A stretch of 20,969 nt of DNA from Leptospiraceae bacterium (lineage in GTDB: Bacteria > Spirochaetota > Leptospiria > Leptospirales > Leptospiraceae): the NCBI GenBank assembly GCA_027485405.1, contig JAIXRB010000146.1, positions 1 through 20,969 on the forward strand. Reading direction: 5' to 3'. Positions 7,865 through 14,879 of the stretch are shown here, piece after piece; position 1 is the first letter of the stretch, and every line of letters begins with the position of its first letter. The position numbers were made by a program, and so were the translations under genes. The notes below the pieces were generated by a model. The model ran no database searches. It was given only the letters and a program-made list of their open reading frames with translations, and was not told the origin of the DNA.

Positions 7865-8817
7865 GTTTTTCCTTCTTCATTTGTTTCTGTATGAATTGCA
7901 ATGGGAGTAGGGGCTTGCGGAGGTGCTTCTTGCGTAGTTTCTGCAGTAGGAGGAGCCTCTTTGTTTTCTTCCGCGGGGGCCGTAGGTGTAGGTGCGGCAC
8001 TGGCAGGCGGAGGGGTAGGGCCCTTTTCATGTTTGTCTTTTTTATCTTTTTTTCGAAGCTCTTCTTGTCTTTGGTCTTCCATTTTCATGAATTCATCAAA
8101 TTCGTTTGGTGCCATGAAAACTTGAAATCGGTCATCATCCGTTCCATGTTCTACGAAAGCACCCATATGCCTTCCCGCTATAACATGAATCTTATCTTTA
8201 GTAGCAAAAATTTTGGAAATTCTTTCGAAAACCTCAACCTCTTCCTTACCAACCTCGGGAACGCCTCGGATGTCAAAGCAAACATACTCGTTGTTAACCG
8301 ATTTTAAGAAATTAGGAGTAAAGATTTTTCTGAATTCTGGGAACACGAATCTTTTTAAATTGGCTCGACATTGGAAAATGACTCTGCCGACGTTTCGGTC
8401 TATGACAACAAAAGATATGTTATCTCTCGTTTTACTAGTTTCGTTAAATTTGTGATCCTCGACAAGCGAGTGTATTCTTTCTAAGAGCAATGTTTTTTCT
8501 AGAGGCTTCACCATATAATCGGTAAATCCAAGAACCTTATGATTAAAAACAAAGTTTTCGTCTTCCTTGGGGATTAAGGCAAGTATCGGGATTCCAGCTG
8601 TAATTACGTCTCGACGAAGCTCGATTACAAATTCGAGTTCTTTCTTGTCTCTAAAAGTTAAGCTCATCAGAATGATGTCAGGATTCGAAGATTTTACATA
8701 CTCTTTGACCGTCTGGGTGAACTTTGTTATAACAACCCTTTGACGTAAGCCCATAAAGAACCCTTCCAGTTCATTACTAGCGAGAGTATCGTTTTCGATT
8801 GCCATTATAAAATGCAT
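7861..8817 (-). CDS. Pseudo-receiver protein with STAS-like second domain and Pro/Ala-rich tail
   Basis: Residues 1-120 read as a response-regulator receiver fold: an acidic pair near the first strand (END, 8-10), NPDIILMSLTF (45-55) at the phosphorylation strand, IPILALIP (76-83), and the conserved Lys in VKPL (104). The phospho-acceptor position, aligned from PDIILM, is Ser52 instead of Asp, so normal phosphotransfer is unlikely. Residues 130-245 resemble a STAS-type alpha/beta domain (YVCFDIRGV, KIHVIAG, FQVFMAPNEFDEF); this second assignment is an inference from pattern. The tail after about 250 is first Lys/Glu-rich and then Pro/Ala/Thr-rich (266-305), probably disordered. It starts at ATG 8815-8817, 7 bp after the EAL-like gene, and its stop overlaps the crotonase start by 4 bp. 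A partner role for the EAL-like protein is suggested by position only. Confidence 0.72.
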   Translation of the reverse strand: MHFIMAIENDTLASNELEGFFMGLRQRVVITKFTQTVKEYVKSSNPDIILMSLTFRDKKELEFVIELRRDVITAGIPILALIPKEDENFVFNHKVLGFTDYMVKPLEKTLLLERIHSLVEDHKFNETSKTRDNISFVVIDRNVGRVIFQCRANLKRFVFPEFRKIFTPNFLKSVNNEYVCFDIRGVPEVGKEEVEVFERISKIFATKDKIHVIAGRHMGAFVEHGTDDDRFQVFMAPNEFDEFMKMEDQRQEELRKKDKKDKHEKGPTPPPASAAPTPTAPAEENKEAPPTAETTQEAPPQAPTPIAIHTETNEEGKT

Positions 8818-8824
8818 AAATTAG

Positions 8825-10174
8825 TTAGAGGAGCCCTGCGTCCTTTGCAACTTGGTAAAGGTTTCCAGACTTCTTTTGTTTCTCAGCTAAAATCTTATCT
8901 GTCAATACTTCTTTGAGAACGTCTTCAGGTATGTTTTGGAGGAGTTCAAAGTCTCGTTTATACTCAGTAATTGGCATTTTGCCAAAAAGCATGTTGGCTT
9001 GGAATTGGTAGATTTGGTGTTCCATTAAAAAGTTGAAAGTGTCAAAGTCTTCTACAGCCTCTGCGGTTATGACTGCTTCTCGGTTGTCTGCCAATCGTTT
9101 GCAATAATCAATAAATGCAAGGTTATCTAGGAACTTGATTTGATCTTCTTCTATTTTGAATTTAAAACTGATCGGATCCAGTTTGAATTCTTTTATCATG
9201 ATTCCAAGATCTAAAACGATTTGATGGGATTGGCTTTTAACACCAAAGTCATCTGCGGCAAAACTCAAACCAAAGTTATAGAATGCTTCACAGACGTCTT
9301 TTAGAGGAAACTCCGAGTCATCGTAGGGTTTTTCCACTAACTCGAATCTGACATTTTCAGTCACCAAACCCTTGCTTAGTATCAATTCATGCAATCGATC
9401 TACTTTGGCTGGTACGGAAAAAGTATCAATCAAGGATTGTGGTGAAATGTTAAACTTTAAAAGGCCAGGAGCTTGGTCGCAAGCTATAATGAGTTTTTCT
9501 AAAATGAGTAGCTCGATACGGTTTAGGTCTTGATCAGGAGGTATGTCGTTGATTAAATCCTTATAACCAACATAAGCTCCTCCCCCCACGAAAACTTCCC
9601 CCCCTTTAACGGAGAAAATCTTTTTCTTAGGATGAAAAATGACAGTAGGTTGGATCATTGCTTCATGCACCGATCCAGAGATATAAGTGTTCGCCTTGTT
9701 GTAATAAGTCCAGCTCCAGCGAACAAGATTGTCGTTTAGGTTTTTCTCCGAAGACTTGGAGAGCTCTTGGAAAATTTCTTCCGAATCGGAAATGAAGTTA
9801 GACTGTGTTCTAGAAACACCAAAGTGAAACGAGGCTTTCTTTGTTCTTGTGAATTCCTGTTGAAACTTTCCAACCGCGTTTTCCACGTTCGGGAATTTTT
9901 CAATGTTCCATTCATAGATTGGAGCAATGCCGACTATGAGCGTTTCACTTTTGTCTATATAGTGGAATCCGAGTAAGATATCATCTAAGTCAAGACCGGT
10001 ATAAAAATCGTTTCGGACCAGTTCAATGAAAGCATAGGTATCGATGCCCTGGATTTTCTCAAAACGAACCATGAAAAGAGGTTTCCCTCGATTGGCATCG
10101 ATAAAGGAGGTTTTGAAAACTTCCAAATCTCGTAAGCCAGAAGCAAATAATTGTGTATTTTCGGATGATTCCAA
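8825..10174 (-). CDS. Degenerate GGDEF/EAL-domain protein, probable c-di-GMP binding effector
   Basis: Residues 175-405 form an EAL-type domain. QP at 175-176 opens it as usual, but where EAL is expected the sequence reads KGG (about 190-192). Other signature positions are kept: FNISPQSL (Asn242), FELVEK (Glu278, Glu281), ADDFG (Asp308, Asp309), KLD (Lys331), AEAVED (Glu372) and FQAN (Gln392) before LFGKMP. Loss of the first metal-binding Glu argues against phosphodiesterase activity; retention of the rest fits ligand binding, as in known degenerate EAL effectors. The N-terminal 170 residues have the proportions of a GGDEF domain without that motif. No membrane segment is seen, so it is cytosolic. 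The start is TTG at 10172-10174 with no clear ribosome site; the first ATG is codon 35. It heads the four-gene minus operon. c-di-GMP binding is inferred, not shown. Confidence 0.78.
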   Translation of the reverse strand: MESSENTQLFASGLRDLEVFKTSFIDANRGKPLFMVRFEKIQGIDTYAFIELVRNDFYTGLDLDDILLGFHYIDKSETLIVGIAPIYEWNIEKFPNVENAVGKFQQEFTRTKKASFHFGVSRTQSNFISDSEEIFQELSKSSEKNLNDNLVRWSWTYYNKANTYISGSVHEAMIQPTVIFHPKKKIFSVKGGEVFVGGGAYVGYKDLINDIPPDQDLNRIELLILEKLIIACDQAPGLLKFNISPQSLIDTFSVPAKVDRLHELILSKGLVTENVRFELVEKPYDDSEFPLKDVCEAFYNFGLSFAADDFGVKSQSHQIVLDLGIMIKEFKLDPISFKFKIEEDQIKFLDNLAFIDYCKRLADNREAVITAEAVEDFDTFNFLMEHQIYQFQANMLFGKMPITEYKRDFELLQNIPEDVLKEVLTDKILAEKQKKSGNLYQVAKDAGLL

Positions 10175-10206
10175 TGGGTTTCTTTGTTTTGAAAAAGGAT
10201 AATTCT

Positions 10207-10235
10207 AGGTTAAGTTTGGATTCTCAAATTTGCAA
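10207..10235 (-). promoter_or_regulatory. Candidate promoter of the EAL/receiver/crotonase/M23 operon
   Basis: On the minus strand TTGCAA (10230-10235) and TAACCT (10207-10212) are separated by 17 bp, giving a transcript start near 10200 and a leader of about 25 nt before the TTG start codon. The -35 is good and the -10 mediocre. This lies in the 133-bp gap after the yebC terminator, the only room for a promoter of this operon; the rest of the gap holds nothing I recognise. Confidence 0.35.
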
Positions 10236-10289
10236 GAAGGACTTTGCCTATCCTTTAAATTTATCTAAGGCAATGGCTAGAGTCGGCAG

Positions 10290-10318
10290 AAAAACCAACA
10301 CCTGAAATCAGGCGTTGG
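10290..10318 (-). terminator. Rho-independent terminator of yebC
   Basis: The minus-strand transcript forms a 10-bp stem with one G-U pair, CCAACGCCTG / CAGGTGTTGG, around an ATTT loop (10295-10318), followed directly by five U residues (10290-10294). The hairpin includes the last codons and the TGA stop of yebC. It separates yebC from the downstream EAL operon on the same strand. Confidence 0.85.
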
Positions 10319-11060
10319 AATCCATTTCCAGTTCATCTCCGGGCTCAAAGTTGGAACTGACCGATTGGACATCGTCGTTGTTTTCCAGGTTTTCGAGCAA
10401 TTTCATTACTTTATCAGCTGTTTCTTGATCTTTTACTTCTACATAGGAGAGTGGGATGTATTTAATTTCTGATTCGACCATTTCCATCCCTTTACTAGTA
10501 AGCGCGTTCTGAACAGCTTCGTACTCAGATGGAGGAGTTGAGACATAATAGTAACCGTCTTCTGTTTTGATATCATCGGCTCCAGCTCCTAGAGCTAGGT
10601 CGAAAAGCTCTTCTTCAGAAATTTGGCTCGTTTTTAATGTTAGTTGACCTTTTCGATCGAAAAGTCGTGAAACCGACCCTGGATTTCCTAAAGAGCCACC
10701 CATTTTGCTTAAAATGCTTTTGATTTCAGGAGTTGTTCTGGATTTTTTATCTGTTAAAACCTCTACCATGACTCCAACTCCACCAGGAGCATAGCACTCA
10801 AACAGACATTCCTCATACACCATACCCTCTAAACCGCCTGTTCCTTTTTTGACAGCGCGTTCAATATTGTCCTTTGGCATGTTTGCGGCTTTCGCCTTGG
10901 TGATAGCAAGCCTCAAACGAGGATTGGCATCGGGATCCCCCCCACCTTCTTTCGCGGCTACAGATATTTCCTTGGCAATTCTAGTGAAAATAGCTCCGCG
11001 TTTTGCATCAATGGCTCCTTTCTTTCGGCGGATGGTAGCCCATTTGGAATGACCTGACAT
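10308..11060 (-). CDS. yebC: YebC/PmpR-family protein (transcription or translation factor)
   Basis: The N-terminus MSGHSKWATIRRKKGAID with KRGAIFTRIAKEI is diagnostic of YebC. MPKDNIERAVKKG (61-73) and ECYAPGGVGVMVE (88-100) are also family blocks. The 250-residue length is the usual one. YebC/PmpR proteins were described as DNA-binding regulators, and more recent work implicates members in translation through difficult proline-rich stretches; which role applies here cannot be told from sequence. The C-terminus is acidic (NDDVQSVSSNFEPGDE), as is normal. A strong ribosome binding site, GGGAG at 11068-11072, lies 7 bp before the ATG at 11058-11060, so the start is secure. The gene is monocistronic: divergent from the acyl-CoA dehydrogenase gene and closed by a hairpin that overlaps its own stop codon. 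Confidence 0.97.
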   Translation of the reverse strand: MSGHSKWATIRRKKGAIDAKRGAIFTRIAKEISVAAKEGGGDPDANPRLRLAITKAKAANMPKDNIERAVKKGTGGLEGMVYEECLFECYAPGGVGVMVEVLTDKKSRTTPEIKSILSKMGGSLGNPGSVSRLFDRKGQLTLKTSQISEEELFDLALGAGADDIKTEDGYYYVSTPPSEYEAVQNALTSKGMEMVESEIKYIPLSYVEVKDQETADKVMKLLENLENNDDVQSVSSNFEPGDELEMDSNA

Positions 11061-11067
11061 AAATAAT

Positions 11068-11072
11068 CTCCC
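11068..11072 (-). promoter_or_regulatory. Ribosome binding site of yebC
   Basis: Minus-strand GGGAG, seven bases from the ATG at 11060; among the strongest ribosome binding sites in the window, and it fixes the yebC start. Confidence 0.7.
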
Positions 11073-11128
11073 GATCCAATTTTAAACCTCTGTTTCTTGT
11101 TTCAACAGATTTCCCAATGTCTTGTTTC

Positions 11129-11157
11129 TTGACTTCCTTTCCTAAGTCAAAGGAAGT
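11129..11157. promoter_or_regulatory. Interlocking inverted repeats, candidate operator upstream of the acyl-CoA dehydrogenase gene
   Basis: Two perfect inverted repeats overlap. ACTTCCTTT-N8-AAAGGAAGT has 9-bp arms (11132-11140 and 11149-11157). TTGACTT-N8-AAGTCAA has 7-bp arms (11129-11135 and 11144-11150). The site ends 29 bp before the ATG at 11187. Either could be a dimeric repressor site, for example for a TetR- or FadR-type fatty-acid regulator, which is only a guess. TTGACT at 11129 is itself a consensus-like -35, but no -10 is found at proper spacing. If transcribed, the arms could form alternative hairpins. Confidence 0.5.
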
Positions 11158-11186
11158 GTAATAAAACTTCCAGACAAAGGCATGCG

Positions 11187-12353
11187 ATGATTGATTTTTC
11201 TTTTACTGATGAACAAAAGGCTCTACGCGACTTAGCTCGAGATTTCGCAAAGAATGAAATGGCTCCCAAAGCGGAACACCATGACCACACAGGAGAGTTT
11301 CCTACCGAAATCTTAAAAAAGGCATTTGATATTGGCCTTATGAATCTCCATATTCCGGAAGAGTACGGCGGAGCCGGCATGACCGTTATGGATGAGCTCA
11401 TTGCATCTGAAGAATTATTTTACGCATGTTCTGCAATGGCGACTGCGATTTTGGCCAATAACTTAGCCTTAGCGCCCGTAATGCTCGGAGCTAGCGATGA
11501 AATCATGAAAAAATTCATCCAGCCTATGACTGAAAAATTCAGTATGGCGGCTTATGCGGTAACTGAGCCCGGGGCAGGTTCAGACGTAGCGGGAATCCGA
11601 ACTACCGCCAAACGTGTCGGTGACGATTATGTGATCAATGGATCAAAAATGTGGATCACAAATGCAGGCGTCGCTGATTGGTTTTTTGTATTAACAAAAA
11701 CTGATATAAACGCAGGTCACAAAGGTATGACAGGGTTCATAGTCGATGCCAAGACTCCTGGAATCATTCTCGGTAAAAAAGAAAAAAACATGGGGCAAAG
11801 ATGCTCCGACACACGTTCTGTTACATTTGAAGACGTAAAAGTTCACAAGTCGCAAATCATTGGAAAAGAAGGCGATGGCTTTAAGATTGCGATGGGTGCT
11901 TTTGATAGAACTCGACCAACAGTGGCAATTGGAGCAGTAGGAGTGGCTAGAGCGGCATTAGAACATTCTGTTCGTTATGCAAATACTAGAAACGCTTTCG
12001 GAAAACCGATTTCAGTAAACCAGGGTGTGAGCTTTATTTTGGCTGAGATGGCAAGAGACATTGAAGCAGGTAGATTGCTTTGCTGGCAATCCGCGTGGTT
12101 AGTTGACAATGGACATAGAAATACATACCAAGCTTCGATTGCCAAGGTTTTCTGTGCCGACATGTGCATGCGAGTTTGTACAGATGCAGTTCAGATCTTT
12201 GGTGGATACGGTTTCAACGAAGAATACCCAGTCGAAAAGCTAATGCGAGATGCCAAAATCTTTCAGATCTATGAAGGAACATCTCAGATCCAAAGAGTGA
12301 TTATTTCAAAGTTTTTAAATGACGGAACTGGAATAGAGAATCCCAACAATTAA
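11187..12353 (+). CDS. Acyl-CoA dehydrogenase
   Basis: The 388-residue length and motifs match the short/medium-chain acyl-CoA dehydrogenase family, FAD enzymes that introduce the alpha-beta double bond in acyl-CoA and pass electrons to ETF. Seen are AYAVTEPGAGSDV (flavin/substrate segment), KMWITNAGVADW, RNAFGKPI, QIFGGYGFNEEYPVEKLMRDAK, and IYEGTSQIQ near the C-terminus, in which Glu363 is the expected catalytic base. AAAGG at 11176-11180 lies 6 bp before the ATG at 11187, supporting this start over the out-of-frame ATG at 11182. The gene stands alone on the plus strand behind a striking inverted repeat. Chain-length preference cannot be read; the sequence would also suit a butyryl-CoA or branched-chain enzyme. 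Confidence 0.95.
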   Translation: MIDFSFTDEQKALRDLARDFAKNEMAPKAEHHDHTGEFPTEILKKAFDIGLMNLHIPEEYGGAGMTVMDELIASEELFYACSAMATAILANNLALAPVMLGASDEIMKKFIQPMTEKFSMAAYAVTEPGAGSDVAGIRTTAKRVGDDYVINGSKMWITNAGVADWFFVLTKTDINAGHKGMTGFIVDAKTPGIILGKKEKNMGQRCSDTRSVTFEDVKVHKSQIIGKEGDGFKIAMGAFDRTRPTVAIGAVGVARAALEHSVRYANTRNAFGKPISVNQGVSFILAEMARDIEAGRLLCWQSAWLVDNGHRNTYQASIAKVFCADMCMRVCTDAVQIFGGYGFNEEYPVEKLMRDAKIFQIYEGTSQIQRVIISKFLNDGTGIENPNN

Positions 12354-12370
12354 AATTAGTTGGAGTTTTT
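12343..12370 (+). terminator. Weak candidate terminator after the acyl-CoA dehydrogenase gene
   Basis: CCAAC (12343-12347) pairs with GTTGG (12359-12363) over an A/T-rich loop and is followed by AGTTTTT. The stem is only 5 bp, and the hairpin spans the TAA stop codon. It may instead be chance, in which case the next operon could be partly read through. Confidence 0.35.
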
Positions 12371-12381
12371 GAATACGTGGC

Positions 12382-12413
12382 ATTGTTAAGATTCTTTTTG
12401 GAGTTTTAACAAT
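12382..12413 (+). promoter_or_regulatory. Inverted repeat enclosing the ribosome binding site and start of the amidotransferase gene
   Basis: ATTGTTAA (12382-12389) and TTAACAAT (12406-12413) are perfect 8-bp arms; the second arm covers the first two bases of the ATG at 12412, and the 16-base loop contains the Shine-Dalgarno GGAG (12400-12403). It could be a translation-control hairpin or a DNA operator; being A/T-rich it would be only moderately stable. Confidence 0.35.
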
Positions 12414-12984
12414 GTTGCTTTTGTTAGACAATTATGATTCCTTTACTTTCAACATATATCAGATGTTAATAGAACATGAGGAAGTAGTCGTTTTAAAAAA
12501 TAATGATCCTTTTCTTGCCGAACTCGAAAGACCTAATCTAAAGGCAGTTGTTCTGTCTCCCGGGCCAGGTCTTCCTAAAACGGCTGGCAATCTTATGTCT
12601 TTCGTTCAAAAATCCCTAGGGCGCTTCCCCACGCTAGGTGTTTGCTTGGGGCACCAAGCCTTAGGACTGCATTTTGGTGCAAAGTTAGTTCGATCCAAGG
12701 AAGTTTTTCATGGAAGACCTTCGCTCATTTACCATTCGGGTTTAGGAATCTTTTCTCAGATAAAGAGTCCATTTTCGGCAATTCGTTACCATTCCTGGCT
12801 TTTGGATCGCGATTCCATTCCAGAGCATGTTGAAGTTACGGCTTGGACATCCACGGGGGAGGTTATGGGAATTCAATCAAAAGCATACCCAAATGTCTTT
12901 GGCATTCAATTTCACCCCGAGTCCGCCTTAACTGAATCTGGTGATCAGCTAGTTCGAAACTTCCTAACTCAAGCAAAAGCATGA
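12412..12984 (+). CDS. Class I glutamine amidotransferase, aminodeoxychorismate/anthranilate synthase component II (PabA/TrpG)
   Basis: The 190-residue protein is a stand-alone class I glutamine amidotransferase. It begins LLLLDNYDSFTFNIYQ, has the oxyanion strand SPGPGLP (49-55), the nucleophile in GVCLGHQALG (Cys78) and the remaining triad in FHPESALTESG (His168, Glu170). It releases ammonia from glutamine for amination of chorismate, giving 4-amino-4-deoxychorismate (folate) or anthranilate (tryptophan). No PabB or TrpE partner is in the window, so the pathway cannot be decided; in many bacteria one such subunit serves both. GGAG 8 bp upstream supports the start. Its TGA overlaps the ATG of the ABC exporter by 4 bp, so the genes are translationally coupled despite unrelated roles. 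Confidence 0.92.
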   Translation: MLLLLDNYDSFTFNIYQMLIEHEEVVVLKNNDPFLAELERPNLKAVVLSPGPGLPKTAGNLMSFVQKSLGRFPTLGVCLGHQALGLHFGAKLVRSKEVFHGRPSLIYHSGLGIFSQIKSPFSAIRYHSWLLDRDSIPEHVEVTAWTSTGEVMGIQSKAYPNVFGIQFHPESALTESGDQLVRNFLTQAKA

Positions 12985-14879
12985 AGACATTCGGTCGTTT
13001 ACTTTCTTATTCTCTTCAATATAGAAAACGATTTCTCTTGGGCATTCTCTTTGCTTTTACAACAGCAGTTCTAAACGGAATTTCTTTGACAGCACTGATT
13101 CCACTTTTTGATTCGTTAGGCAATGACCCCAGCAAACGATTTCACCTCGAACTCACTTTACCTGAGAAAACAATCATTTATCAAGAGATTCTCTTTGGCG
13201 AGGACACTCTAGATGGATTAGAAAAAGTAAAAAGAGCTTTGATTTCAATTAAGCTTCAAATCAATTTTTTTACAAAAGATATGCCTCCGCGGGATGTAGT
13301 GCTTTATCTTTGTGCCGCCATTTTTCCATTGTATCTAATGAAATTAGTAACGTACTTATCTTCAGTTTATTGCTTGGCGACTGCTGGTTATATGGCGATT
13401 CGAGACATTAGACAAAAATTATTCGAGAAAGTGCAGAGGCTACCTTTAACCTATTTTTACAAAGAAAAAACAGGCTTAATCATGAGTCGAATTATAAATG
13501 ATGCAGAGATTGTTGCCGCAGTGATCTCAAGCAACCTTAGAGATGCCATCATTAATTTTTTCTATGTAATTACTCACTTAGTTATTTTAGTTTATTTGAA
13601 TTCGGAGCTTCTTCTTTGGGCTTGTGCCGCCATACCAATAGTTATTCTTCCAGTTACTCTTTTCACTCGGAAAATATCCAATTCCACTGCTAAATTCCAA
13701 GAGAAGCTCGCCGATTTAAACGGGCATATCCAAGAATTCATTTCAGGGATTAAGCTAATACGAAGTTTTCGACGAGAGGATTGGGAAACACTTCGCTTTC
13801 AAGAAATCAATCACAAGGTCTTTAGAAGAACATTTAAAGGTCAGTTTTACCTTCAAATGGCTCCAAGTTTAGTAGAACTCACTTCTTCTTTGGTGGTTTT
13901 AGGGTTTTTTGCATTAGGTGCCAAGTTCATTTATTCGGGTAGATTTACCCAAGGCGAATTTATGGCATTCTTGCTCACTTTACTTTTCTTGCTTAGACCT
14001 TTGACCCAGTTATCTCAAATGGTTGGAAAAGTTACTCAAGCCAGTGCGGCAGGAAAACGAATTTTTGAAATCATCGATAAGGAATCAGAAAACCAAGCCA
14101 ATACTGGGGATTTACCATTTACTGGTCTTAAAGAAAGCATTGTTTTTGATAATATTGGTTTCACTTATCCAGGAACAAATCTAGATGTACTTAGAAACAT
14201 TCAGTTAACGGTAAATAAAGGGGAGACCTTTGCTTTTGTAGGATCTAGTGGAAGTGGAAAGTCAACGCTTATGGACTTGATTCCTAGGTTTTTTGAACCG
14301 TCCCAAGGGAACATTTTGTTGGATGGAGTGGACATTCGAGAGTTCTCTCTATCCGATCTGAGAAAAAGGATAGGTATCGTTACACAAGATATTTTCCTGT
14401 TTCATGGAACAATTGCAGATAACATTGAATATGGCACTGTGGGTGCTAAGAGAAAAGACATTATTCGAGCGGCTAGACTCGCGAACGCTCATGATTTTAT
14501 TTCTAAAATGGAAAACGGTTACGATTCGATTTTAGGTGTAAGGGGATTGAATCTAAGCGGAGGCCAAAGGCAACGCCTGGTAATTGCCAGAGCTTTACTA
14601 AGAAACCCAGATATCATGATTTTAGATGAGGCAACAAGTGCTCTCGACGCAGAATCAGAGCGAATGGTCAGCCGAGCTCTAGAAAGATTATTTAAAAATA
14701 GAACCACATTTATAATTGCCCATAGGCTATCGACTATTAGGAGAGTGAAGAACATAGTTGTTATCGACAATGGACAAATCAAAGAAATGGGCGATCATGA
14801 ACAGCTTTTAGCGCAAGAAGGGATATATAAAAAATTGAATGATTCGCAATTTGCCGAATCAGATGAGGACTCCGAATGA
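12981..14879 (+). CDS. ABC exporter, fused permease and ATPase (MsbA/lipid-exporter type)
   Basis: The 632-residue half-transporter has an N-terminal six-helix permease (hydrophobic segments near 15-45, 105-130, 190-210, 212-230, 298-318 and 325-342) and a C-terminal ATPase. The ATPase motifs are intact: Walker A GSSGSGKST (421-429), Q-loop VTQD (Gln469), signature LSGGQ (525-529), Walker B IMILDE (545-550) and H-loop His581 in IIAHRLST. FTYPG is the A-loop region. It should act as a homodimer exporting a lipid, glycolipid or drug across the inner membrane. About 55 polar residues (48-103) lie between helices 1 and 2, more than in typical MsbA, forming an enlarged periplasmic loop. It is coupled by ATGA overlaps to the amidotransferase gene before it and the receiver gene after it. 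MsbA-like identity is likely, substrate unproven. Confidence 0.92.
   Translation: MKTFGRLLSYSLQYRKRFLLGILFAFTTAVLNGISLTALIPLFDSLGNDPSKRFHLELTLPEKTIIYQEILFGEDTLDGLEKVKRALISIKLQINFFTKDMPPRDVVLYLCAAIFPLYLMKLVTYLSSVYCLATAGYMAIRDIRQKLFEKVQRLPLTYFYKEKTGLIMSRIINDAEIVAAVISSNLRDAIINFFYVITHLVILVYLNSELLLWACAAIPIVILPVTLFTRKISNSTAKFQEKLADLNGHIQEFISGIKLIRSFRREDWETLRFQEINHKVFRRTFKGQFYLQMAPSLVELTSSLVVLGFFALGAKFIYSGRFTQGEFMAFLLTLLFLLRPLTQLSQMVGKVTQASAAGKRIFEIIDKESENQANTGDLPFTGLKESIVFDNIGFTYPGTNLDVLRNIQLTVNKGETFAFVGSSGSGKSTLMDLIPRFFEPSQGNILLDGVDIREFSLSDLRKRIGIVTQDIFLFHGTIADNIEYGTVGAKRKDIIRAARLANAHDFISKMENGYDSILGVRGLNLSGGQRQRLVIARALLRNPDIMILDEATSALDAESERMVSRALERLFKNRTTFIIAHRLSTIRRVKNIVVIDNGQIKEMGDHEQLLAQEGIYKKLNDSQFAESDEDSE

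Noticed and set aside
7843..8307. Plus-strand open frame opposite the receiver/STAS gene, with Arg/Cys/Phe-rich product
   Set aside because: Composition is that of an antisense shadow of the Pro/Ala-rich tail; no family motif or ribosome site.
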